From an uncultured Coriobacteriaceae bacterium (GTDB taxonomy: Bacteria > Actinomycetota > Coriobacteriia > Coriobacteriales > Eggerthellaceae), in the NCBI GenBank assembly GCA_902796815.1, contig CADBQL010000225.1, forward strand, positions 1-7,089: a stretch of 7,089 nt of DNA, read 5' to 3'. Numbering within the stretch: position 1 is the stretch's first letter; the number at the start of each line of letters is the position of its first letter. This document shows positions 1-5,709 of this stretch, one piece after another. The position numbers and the translations under genes were made by a program. The notes below the pieces were generated by a model, which saw only the letters and a program-made list of their open reading frames with translations, ran no database searches and was not told the DNA's origin.

Positions 1-335
1 AACGCATGCTCCGCCGAAATCGAAAGCGCCTTGTATCCCAACGCCAACGACTCCACGAACGCTCGGCAGCCCCTCACAAAAGGCCAGTACAACCAACCAT
101 TTTTGTCTTTCCCGCTCGCCAGGTCGTGCTCTTCGGTGTAAATCGTCCCCTCAGGCTCGCGCACGGCAACCGCCCAGTTGAACTTGCCGCGCATCATGAT
201 GCCCTCGAGCAGCGCCTGCCCACCGACGTGCGTCTTCAGCGCGCCGTCCTCCGAAAACGCCCGCGAAAGGTCGCTTTTCTGCTTTGCTTGAACCATATGC
301 TGAACTTTCTCTTGAATCTGTTCTCGATTATGCAT
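1..335 (-). CDS. DUF1385 (YqhQ-like) membrane protein, 5' part only
   Basis: Reading the minus strand from the ATG at 335 gives 111 complete codons without a stop before the window edge, so the gene is truncated by the window and not broken. The residues VGGQALLEGIMMRG (37-50), followed by NWAVAVREPEG (53-63) and PFVRGCRAFVESLALGYKAL (85-104), match the start of the DUF1385/YqhQ family as I know it: a conserved glycine-rich GGQA-x-xEG-x-MMRG signature, then the first membrane-associated segment. The family spans the membrane several times and its biochemical role is unknown. In many Gram-positive genomes it lies near rpmE, prfA and prmC; none of these is visible here. The start is preceded by CGGGGC at about the right distance for a ribosome binding site; ATG codon 14 is a weaker alternative. 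The gene is divergent from the nuclease-like gene at 761. Confidence 0.85.
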   Translation of the reverse strand, partial: MHNREQIQEKVQHMVQAKQKSDLSRAFSEDGALKTHVGGQALLEGIMMRGKFNWAVAVREPEGTIYTEEHDLASGKDKNGWLYWPFVRGCRAFVESLALGYKALSISAEHA

Positions 336-760
336 TGTGCCCCGAAATAGCGGAATCCGCCGCATCTTTACACAGCATCACAAAAAGCTCCATGCGAAAA
401 CGAACACTAACGGCGTTAGGCCTTTTGAAATAATGCAGAGAATCATCTGTCCATATCTTGCTGTCTCATTATGACAGCCTATTCGGACAATACAACGTTT
501 TGCATACGAGATGAAGAGCCTTTCTTGCCTATGGGTACGCGCCCAATCCGGCACACACTGAACCTGACTCATAGCCATGATTGGAACTCCAGAAGTGCAG
601 TCCACATTCTATTCATAACCTCATCACATATCATTGAGTACATCGTCGCATTTTTCGTTTATTGCAACTCGCTGAGCGTGCGTTTTGGTAACTCCGAGCC
701 TTGTTTTGGCGCGGTTTTTACCTGGTTCTTACACAAACCTTGCAGCCACAAAAAAGAAAT
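336..760. other. Divergent intergenic region, no credible gene
   Basis: About 425 bases separate the divergent starts of the DUF1385 gene and the nuclease-like gene. Short open frames exist on both strands (for example 378-605 minus and 471-764 plus), but their translations show no recognisable motif, no good ribosome binding site and no family resemblance. The region is clearly more AT-rich than the hydrogenase genes. It should contain the promoters of both flanking genes, but I could not pick convincing -35/-10 pairs. Two dyads are visible: the palindrome at 407-419 and a looser one at 460-478 (GCTGTC, 7-base gap, GACAGC). No tRNA or known riboswitch fold was recognised. Confidence 0.6.
407..419. 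promoter_or_regulatory. 13-bp palindrome, possible operator
   Basis: CTAACGGCGTTAG is a perfect 6+1+6 inverted repeat, about 70 bases upstream of the DUF1385 start codon. Its position in the divergent region suits a regulator binding site. Read on the plus strand it is followed by CCTTTTG, so a weak hairpin is the alternative reading, but the stem is too short and the T run too brief for a convincing terminator. Only one copy was seen and no regulator gene is nearby. Confidence 0.3.
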
Positions 761-1927
761 ATGAAGGTGAAAAACTGCAGCTATAATCCCACTTCATCAG
801 GGTATTTCGATTTTGCAGACACGAGAGAGCTCGCAACTTACATGGATCGGCGCTTTTTCTCGGATTTGCACGCTCTCGAATGCTCAAACGAGAAGAAATG
901 GCCAAAGCATGCACAACACCAAGCGAAGAGGTTGATATCTATGCTACCAGAAGCAGCCCTTCACAAAACCCCATCGCAACGTCCAGCGATCGCGATATGC
1001 GACCAATCTGCGCTCTTCTTCTATCTGCATTGCGATTGCGGTAGCGCCTATACCTCCATGCTCGCAGCAGACGATCCGTTCGAAAACTACGCGTCATCGC
1101 TCACTGACCTGCGGCACTTTAACACTGAGCATCCTCTCTATGGCGGCGAGCCAATAAGCGTTTTCACTCCTAACAGGAACTTGCGCACTTTCTCGAAGGA
1201 CATCGTTACGCACCTTATAAACCCCAAGCTTCCCGATAATTCTTTCATCGAGCTGCGCGCGGGGCTCTACTTGTCATCCCCAGAACTCGTTTTTGCGCGC
1301 ATGGCCAATTACGTTTCTGAAGCAACTCTTGCAAGGATTGGCATGGATCTTTGCGCACGCTATTACATAAGCCCTGCTGATGGTGAAATTTTGGATCGGA
1401 GCTCATTTCTCACGAGTCCTAGCGACCTTCGAAAGTACCTTAAGGCGGCTCCAACACTTAGGGGATGCGCGAAAGCACTCAAAGCGTTGGATTGGGTTCG
1501 CCCGAATTCGGGGTCTCCCCGTGAGTCTCAGGCATTTCTTGTTTTGAACATGCCATTTTGGGCTGGTGGCTACGCCTTAGGACTTGACCTGCTGAATTAT
1601 GATGTAATCAATAACAAACCCGCCGCATTGGGCAAACAAGAAGGCCCTATCATCGATATCGTCAACACAGAGCACAGGGTAGGTATTGAATATGACGGTC
1701 GCGACTACCATAAAGACAAAGCCAAAGATGATCGTCGCCGAAACATAATAAACTCTCACGGATGGACAACGTTCACTCTTGGCAAAGAAACCCTGAGCAG
1801 TATTGCTGAAACTGAGAAATTTGCTCACCAAGTAGCAAAAACCCTGAATAAGCGCATTCGGAAACCTAAAAACTGGCGTAATAAGCATAGGGAGCTTCGC
1901 AATCAACTGGATCTACGTGGACGATGA
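761..1927 (+). CDS. Predicted PD-(D/E)XK (VSR/DUF559-like) nuclease-fold protein
   Basis: The 388-residue product resembles a family I recall as recurrent in Coriobacteriia. Its segments in order are: a divergent N-terminus (1-70); a segment around AIAICDQSALFFYLH (76-90); a conserved middle block with YLSSPELVFARMANY (170-184) and ARIGMDLCARYYI (191-203); and a C-terminal nuclease-like core. The core has SPRES (252-256, helix glutamate E255), a GG-x-x-L segment (269-274), D299 in IIDIV, then E310-Y-D312-G with H317, a basic DDRRR (323-327) and GWTTFTL (334-340). This D...E-x-D...H order is the pattern of VSR-type and DUF559 endonuclease-like domains, some of which are fused to AbiEi-like antitoxin domains; no confident AbiEi domain is seen here. 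The frame is open from a TTG at 701, but that codon has no ribosome binding site. ATG 761 follows an A-rich stretch (AAAAAGAAAT) and is preferred, though its site is also weak. The gene is more AT-rich than the hydrogenase genes and has no partner gene, which suggests acquisition. DNA cleavage is inferred, not shown. Confidence 0.75.
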   Translation: MKVKNCSYNPTSSGYFDFADTRELATYMDRRFFSDLHALECSNEKKWPKHAQHQAKRLISMLPEAALHKTPSQRPAIAICDQSALFFYLHCDCGSAYTSMLAADDPFENYASSLTDLRHFNTEHPLYGGEPISVFTPNRNLRTFSKDIVTHLINPKLPDNSFIELRAGLYLSSPELVFARMANYVSEATLARIGMDLCARYYISPADGEILDRSSFLTSPSDLRKYLKAAPTLRGCAKALKALDWVRPNSGSPRESQAFLVLNMPFWAGGYALGLDLLNYDVINNKPAALGKQEGPIIDIVNTEHRVGIEYDGRDYHKDKAKDDRRRNIINSHGWTTFTLGKETLSSIAETEKFAHQVAKTLNKRIRKPKNWRNKHRELRNQLDLRGR

Positions 1928-2022
1928 TAGCGTTTTCGCTCTCTGCAGCTTTCCAGTATGTGCTGAAGCGCTTTTGTCTATACGCGATATACGTCCCAAA
2001 TGGCACTGCCCTCCCTTCTGTT

Positions 2023-2310
2023 ACGCGATGGCGCACAGTCCCGCCTCGTATTCTGCAGCGCGCTGCCACGCGATCCCGCCTCCCCTGCCACCAGGCTTGG
2101 CCGCGCGATTCCGCCTCGCCTTCTGGCAGGCTTCGCCACGCGATCCTCGCCCTCCGCCATGCGCGACCATGCGATTCTCGCCCTGCACTCCGCCATGCGC
2201 GACCATGCGGTCCCGCCTTGCCTTCTGGCAGGCATGGCCACGCGATCCCGCCTCGCCTGCAGCCATGCGTTGGCGCACAGCCCTCGCCCTGCATGCCGCC
2301 ATGCGCGATT
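2023..2310. repeat. GC-rich mosaic of degenerate interspersed repeats
   Basis: Several short sequences recur in changing order. A perfect 21-bp repeat occurs at 2153-2173 and 2189-2209 (36-bp period, containing CCATGCGCGACCATGCG). GCCACGCGATCCCGCCTC occurs exactly at 2065-2082 and 2237-2254, with a close variant near 2101-2118. CGCCTYGCCTTCTGGCAGGC occurs at 2113-2132 and 2214-2233 with one mismatch. GGCGCACAG followed by YCC or CCC marks both outer flanks (from about 2030 and 2272). Some units contain small dyads such as TGCC-TTCT-GGCA. The pattern is a shuffled set of roughly 30-36-bp units, unlike a clean tandem array and unlike CRISPR. Function is unknown; a REP/BIME-like intergenic element at a convergent gene end is one possibility. 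Confidence 0.75.
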
Positions 2311-2551
2311 GCACGTTTCTCAGCTATTGCCTTTTATTGTATGAAGCAAGCTCTTTCTTTACCAGAATAAAAACTCACGGGATAAACAGCGGTCTTAGTA
2401 CGCAAGCACTACTGCTTCTCCGTATTCCCGTTTGACCCGGCGTCATTCAACCTGTAACTGCTCTTCACATCCCAATTCAGCGCATCCGAAAACGCCCCCC
2501 TCATCAGGAAACCGCTAATCCTGGTTTAATACAGAAGAATGATTACGGCGT

Positions 2552-2611
2552 CACACTTGTAAAGTATTCTGCCAATCTGGAACACTCGCGTCAGAATACG
2601 CCGGAAGTGTG
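2552..2611. repeat. Two-tier inverted repeat (pair of TATTCTG units head to head)
   Basis: The outer arms CACACTT (2552-2558) and AAGTGTG (2605-2611) and the inner arms GTATTCTG (2564-2571) and CAGAATAC (2592-2599) are both perfect. They are separated by five unpaired bases on each side, and the apical loop is 20 bases. Each arm is one copy of a dispersed repeat (CACTT, spacer, TATTCTG), so the structure arises from two inverted copies. No T run follows on either strand, so it is not a standard terminator. Confidence 0.65.
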
Positions 2612-2641
2612 TGAAAAATGGCTTATCGAACTGCAACAATG

Positions 2642-2666
2642 TCACACACTTGGTCGATATCCTGCC
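2642..2666 (+). repeat. Third, diverged copy of the CACTTG-N5-TATTCTGCC unit
   Basis: TCACACACTTGG followed by TCGATATCCTGCC repeats the layout seen at 2551-2573: the CACTTG hexamer, five variable bases, then TATYCTGCC. The inverted copy at about 2592-2613 keeps the same five-base spacing. The shared spacing with variable spacer bases suggests a conserved bipartite motif and not chance. Confidence 0.5.
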
Positions 2667-2738
2667 ACCTTACTCTGCACTTGAGTGATTATTCGCCACT
2701 CGGTTCTCAAAATGGTTAAATATCTCATTTGTGCTGAC

Positions 2739-2892
2739 ACGGCCGGCAGAATAACGCACTTGTGCAGGAGCCAGGTTGAACGGCCGGCGGAATACCGCAC
2801 TTGTGCAGAGGCCGAATGCGGGACGCGGGAGCCGGGCGGGACGGCCGGCAGAATACCGCGCTTGTGCAGAAGCCAGGCGGGATGCGGGAGCC
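2739..2892. repeat. Three direct copies of a 34-bp repeat plus a flanking GCGGGAGCC repeat
   Basis: Near-identical 34-bp units start at 2739, 2780 and 2841. Each reads ACGGCCGGCRGAATAMCG, then CRCTTGTGCAG, then a purine-rich end closing in GCC. Unit-to-unit spacing is 41 then 61 bases; the longer interval carries an extra segment with GCGGGAGCC (about 2825), which recurs after the third unit (2884-2892). A decayed partial copy (CATTTGTGCTGACACGG) precedes the first unit. Each unit contains GCAC-TT-GTGC, a short dyad (GCGC in the third), and on the minus strand TATTCTGCC or TATTCCGCC, linking it to the units at 2551-2666. Irregular spacing, only three units and similar rather than unique spacers rule out a CRISPR array. 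Confidence 0.75.
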
Positions 2893-2971
2893 AGATGGGA
2901 GGGATCGCTGGGCGGTAGGCTGGATGGCTAATCGGACACCTACATGATGGCACACCCGCATGGACCCGCAT

Positions 2972-3006
2972 GGCAAAAAAAGGGCTCGCAATTATGCGAG
3001 CCCTTT
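2972..3006 (-). terminator. Rho-independent terminator of the hydrogenase operon
   Basis: A perfect 12-bp stem, AAAGGGCTCGCA (2979-2990) with TGCGAGCCCTTT (2995-3006), closes on the four-base loop ATTA. On the minus strand the stem runs into a stretch of seven T in total, so it terminates transcription arriving from hyaC, about 170 bases upstream on that strand. On the plus strand only three T follow, so it should be essentially one-directional. Confidence 0.93.
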
Positions 3007-3021
3007 CAGTCAATCAGACGC

Positions 3022-3087
3022 GGTTTACGGAATCTCACGCATACTGCAACCGCAAGGACTACGGTATGCGTTCAAAACCAGTAAACC
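3022..3087 (-). other. Long two-stem hairpin in the hydrogenase operon 3' untranslated region
   Basis: The outer arms GGTTTAC (3022-3028) and GTAAACC (3081-3087) and the inner arms ACGCATAC (3037-3044) and GTATGCGT (3064-3071) are perfect, separated by an 8x9-base internal loop and closed by a 19-base loop. As hyaC is transcribed on the minus strand, this structure lies in its 3' untranslated region, 16 bases before the terminator stem. It may protect the mRNA 3' end or be a processed small RNA. The structure is read from the sequence; the role is inferred. Confidence 0.45.
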
Positions 3088-3090
3088 CCT

Positions 3091-3143
3091 GCCCACGGCC
3101 AGCGCCAGCGGCAAACCCTCGCCAGCGGGCTCCGCCCACGGCC
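3091..3143. repeat. Short GC-rich direct repeats after hyaC
   Basis: GCCCACGGCC occurs exactly at 3091-3100 and 3134-3143, and GCCAGCGG at 3104-3111 and 3121-3128. A looser 20-base repeat (GYAAACCC, then YYGCC) starts at 3081 and 3111. The last copy runs into CACGGCCGGCA, also present at 2738-2748 in the repeat field beyond the terminator. Probably repeat decay or slippage; no function is evident. Confidence 0.45.
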
Positions 3144-3177
3144 GGCACCGACGGGAGGCTACCTCCAGCAGAAGCCC

Positions 3178-3867
3178 CTACTCGTGACCAGCCTCTCTGT
3201 CTTCACCGACGATGACATGCTTGTCGGGATCATAAACCAGGCCACCATGCTCCTTGTGCAGGAACATCAGCTTGACAGGCTCGGAACCCTCGGCAGTCGC
3301 CAGATGCACGTGGATGAACATGAAGATGATGAACACGTACATGCCGAAGTAGTGGATGACGCGCATCGACATGGCGCCGCCCACAAGGCCGAGACACCAC
3401 TGGCAGAAGGCGGAATTGGCCGTCGGCTGCCACAGGCACAGGCCCGTGATGAACATCAACAGGATCAGAATCGGGATGAGCAGGTACGACAGCTTCTGCG
3501 GAACGCCCAGCTTAGCTCCCAAAGGATGATCCTTCTTCATAAACAGGTAGTACTTGACCCACGCACCACCCTGATGGCGGTTGTCCTTCTGCGGCAGCCA
3601 GGTCTTATAGTCCTTGACCGTCTCGCGCGTGCCGCCGGTCGGGGCCGAACGCACGAAGAAGGACATGATCACGCGCACGAGGCAGTTGAGGAAGAGCACG
3701 ATGCCCGCGAAGATGTGCAGACCACGTGCAATGCCCATGCTGATCGGCACTGGGAAGTGAATCAGCAGGCCAGAGATGATCAGGATCACCATGGCAGCCA
3801 GATTGATCCAGTGCGTAATCACGAACGGAAGCGGATGCGCCTCTTTATAGTGTGCAAGATGTGCCAT
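3178..3867 (-). CDS. hyaC: Ni/Fe-hydrogenase b-type cytochrome subunit
   Basis: This 229-residue membrane protein anchors the hydrogenase and takes electrons from the small subunit to the quinone pool (menaquinone is likely in this group). Four hydrophobic helices are visible at about residues 14-36, 48-71, 125-147 and 168-190. Candidate heme b ligands are H19 in helix 1, H51 in helix 2, and H172 and H186 in helix 4; the 14-residue spacing of the last pair is the arrangement I know from the HyaC/HydC cytochrome b family. The loop between helices 2 and 3 is polar and long (about 72-124). A cysteine pair, C155-Q-W-C158, lies between helices 3 and 4 with no following histidine, so it is not a heme c site. 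The ATG directly abuts the hyaB stop (TAAATG), suggesting translational coupling; GAGG just before that stop is the only nearby ribosome binding site. The gene ends in TAG. cybH is an alternative name. Confidence 0.95.
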   Translation of the reverse strand: MAHLAHYKEAHPLPFVITHWINLAAMVILIISGLLIHFPVPISMGIARGLHIFAGIVLFLNCLVRVIMSFFVRSAPTGGTRETVKDYKTWLPQKDNRHQGGAWVKYYLFMKKDHPLGAKLGVPQKLSYLLIPILILLMFITGLCLWQPTANSAFCQWCLGLVGGAMSMRVIHYFGMYVFIIFMFIHVHLATAEGSEPVKLMFLHKEHGGLVYDPDKHVIVGEDREAGHE

Positions 3868-5703
3868 TTACCTCACCCCCCAGGGGTTCGTAACGGTCTC
3901 GAAGTGCTTGCCAGTCGCCGGCTCGCTGACGTGAACGGCGCACGACACGCACGGGTCATAGCTGTGGACCAGGCGCAATGCGTTGAGCGGCTTTTCGATA
4001 TCCGCGACCGGGCAGCCGATGAGCGCCTGCTCGATGGGACCGGGCGTACCGTCTGCAGCACGAGGCGCCAAGTTCCACGTGGTCGGAATGATGATCTGAT
4101 AGCCGTCAATCGAGCCGTCGGTCACCTTTTCGGAATGGTACAGCGCACCGCGCGGCGCCTCCCAGAAGCCCGGACCATAGCCAGTCCTTGTGACGGGGTT
4201 CTCGAAGTAGCCATCGACGTTCTGGCTCGCGAACTTGTCGGCCGAAATGCCTTCGCGCTCGGCCATATCGCCAATGAGATCCGCGGCGGTACCGCCCTTG
4301 CAAGCTGCGATGAGCTCTTCGGTCCAGTCGAGCATGAGCTGGGCGACGTACTTGGTCTCGAGCTGGCGCAGGGCCACACGACCCAGCATAGAAACGCCAG
4401 CGACCAGCGGATTGTCGATGCCAACGGACTTGGCGATCGGCGCGATTGCCGTAAGGAAGTTGTTGACGTTTTCGACCATCCACGCGTTCTGATCAGCATA
4501 TTCGGGCTGCTGGCCACGCGCGTACGCCACGAGGATACGGGCGAGCGGGCCGGTTTCGAGCGGCTTGCCGTCGTAGGCCGGAGCCTTGCACCACGTGTAA
4601 CGATCCTCGACGTTGTAGTCGGTAAACGCCGGAATGGTGGTGAAGCTGCCACCCGCGGGAGAGCCAGTCGTGAACTGGCCTTCGGGGTCCGCTGCACGAT
4701 ATGTTCCGTCGCCCTCGTACCACGAGTGACCGACGTACTCGGTGATGAGCGTCTCGTCGAGGTCCTGGACACCGAAGTCGGGCTTGGTGAGGACATCCTC
4801 GATGGCGGTGATGACGCCAGCCGGCATGTAGCGGTCGTTGTACTCGAGGCTTCCGCGCTCGAAAACGCCCCATGCACCGAAGCGTCCGCAGCCGCCGCCC
4901 CAGGTCAGACCGTCTTTGTAGACGCTGCCGAGCAGCAAGGTGTCCTGGACGACCGTAGCGTCAACCCAATCCTTGATCTCGTTGACCATAGCCCACAGGT
5001 CGTCGAGCTTCTGGGCGGTGGGCACGAACGCCGTGCCGCCCGGGATGATGGTCATGACGTGCGGCATCTTGCCACCGAGCAGGCCGCAGATCTCGCTCGA
5101 ACGCGCCTGGAACTTGAGAGCCTCGAGATAGTGGCTCGTGAGCAGCAGGTCTTGCTCGGGCGTGAGCAGGTAGTTCATGTCCTCTTTGGTGTTAAACCAG
5201 TTGCCCGAGAAGATTGAAAGCTGGCCGTTGTCAGCGAACTTGACGAGGCGATCCATGACCTCGTGCAGGTTGGAGTACAGCGACAGGCCATTCGCCTTCG
5301 CGAAGTCCGACGCAGCGGTCGGGTCGGCTTTTCCGATGACCGCGTTAATCGGGTTCACGTAGTCGAGCGCCGCGAGATTGTACAGCCAAAGGATGTGGCT
5401 GTGCAGGAACTGCGCACCCTCAATCAGGTTACGGATGATACGCGCGCGGTTCGGAATCTTGATGCCGTAGGCCTGCTCAGCAGCTATTGTCGAAGCATGG
5501 CTGTGCGAAACGGGGCACACGCCGCAGATACGCTGCACGATTTGCGCGGCATCCTCGGGTGCGCGATGCTCGACGACCTTTTCCATACCGCGGAAACTAC
5601 CGCCGGAAACCCAAGCGTCAACGCATTTGCCGTTCGCGACTTCCATCTCGACGCGCATGTGGCCTTCGATGCGGGTAATCGGGTCGATAACTGAACGTGT
5701 CAT
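3868..5703 (-). CDS. hyaB: [NiFe]-hydrogenase large (catalytic) subunit
   Basis: This 611-residue subunit holds the NiFe(CN)2CO centre that splits H2. The N-terminal RIEGH motif (11-15), the first ligand motif R58-I-C60-G-V-C63 with H67, and the C-terminal motif D583-P-C585-V-S-C588-A-V-H591 are all present, so all four nickel-binding cysteines are intact. FWEAPRGAL (513-521) is another family signature. Twenty residues follow H591; in this family a nickel-dependent endopeptidase cleaves after that histidine, so these residues are predicted to be removed on maturation. No such protease is encoded in the window. The subunit has no signal peptide and is expected to be co-exported with the Tat-bearing small subunit. 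Length is close to the family norm. The ATG lies seven bases after hyaA's last stop base, and its ribosome binding site GGAGG (5713-5717) sits inside the end of hyaA, so expression is probably coupled. A 677-codon antisense open frame here is a codon-bias artefact. Confidence 0.98.
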   Translation of the reverse strand: MTRSVIDPITRIEGHMRVEMEVANGKCVDAWVSGGSFRGMEKVVEHRAPEDAAQIVQRICGVCPVSHSHASTIAAEQAYGIKIPNRARIIRNLIEGAQFLHSHILWLYNLAALDYVNPINAVIGKADPTAASDFAKANGLSLYSNLHEVMDRLVKFADNGQLSIFSGNWFNTKEDMNYLLTPEQDLLLTSHYLEALKFQARSSEICGLLGGKMPHVMTIIPGGTAFVPTAQKLDDLWAMVNEIKDWVDATVVQDTLLLGSVYKDGLTWGGGCGRFGAWGVFERGSLEYNDRYMPAGVITAIEDVLTKPDFGVQDLDETLITEYVGHSWYEGDGTYRAADPEGQFTTGSPAGGSFTTIPAFTDYNVEDRYTWCKAPAYDGKPLETGPLARILVAYARGQQPEYADQNAWMVENVNNFLTAIAPIAKSVGIDNPLVAGVSMLGRVALRQLETKYVAQLMLDWTEELIAACKGGTAADLIGDMAEREGISADKFASQNVDGYFENPVTRTGYGPGFWEAPRGALYHSEKVTDGSIDGYQIIIPTTWNLAPRAADGTPGPIEQALIGCPVADIEKPLNALRLVHSYDPCVSCAVHVSEPATGKHFETVTNPWGVR

Positions 5704-5709
5704 GTCGGG

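Larger units (their letters stand above)
1928..2978. other. Convergent intergenic region of about 1 kb with two repeat fields
   Basis: This stretch lies between the 3' ends of the plus-strand nuclease-like gene and the minus-strand hydrogenase operon. Open frames of up to 172 codons cross it in several frames at once, but they are low-complexity readings of the GC-rich repeats (Arg, Ala, Pro, His, Ser) and have no ribosome binding sites, so I treat it as non-coding. It holds a GC-rich repeat mosaic (about 2023-2310), a plain AT-richer spacer (2311-2550), and a second repeat family (2551-2892). Just after the nuclease-like gene, AGCG-TTTT-CGCT (1929-1940) is a tiny stem. At 2377-2431, arms ACGGGA and TCCCGT enclose a large loop. 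Neither is a convincing terminator for the plus-strand gene. Confidence 0.65.

Noticed and set aside
6..350. 114-codon open frame on the plus strand at the left edge
   Set aside because: It is the antisense shadow of the DUF1385 gene, whose signature motifs are clear on the minus strand.
701..760. TTG at 701 as the start of the nuclease-like gene
   Set aside because: No ribosome binding site precedes it, and the extra 20 residues do not look like part of the family; ATG 761 is preferred.
378..764. Small open frames in the divergent intergenic region (75 codons minus, 97 codons plus)
   Set aside because: No recognisable motif and no ribosome binding site; the plus frame overlaps the start of the nuclease-like gene.
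2377..2431. Arms ACGGGA and TCCCGT as a terminator for the nuclease-like gene
   Set aside because: The loop is too large, the stem is short with a bulge, only a brief T run follows, and it lies about 450 bases after the stop codon.
1866..2435. Several overlapping open frames on both strands across the GC-rich repeats
   Set aside because: Most frames are open at the same time because the repeats are GC-rich and poor in stop codons. The translations are low-complexity and none has a good ribosome binding site.
2739..2892. Possible CRISPR array
   Set aside because: Only three units, with uneven 41- and 61-base spacing, similar intervening sequence and no cas genes.
2642..3013. Open frames through the second repeat field (for example 123 codons on the minus strand)
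   Set aside because: They run through the repeats and the operon terminator, and the repeated peptide segments simply mirror the DNA repeats.
3184..5217. 677-codon open frame on the plus strand, antisense to hyaC and hyaB
   Set aside because: It lies opposite two clear hydrogenase genes, has no family resemblance and is rich in Arg, Asp, Glu, Val and His, as expected for the antisense of GC-rich codon use. It is a codon-bias artefact.
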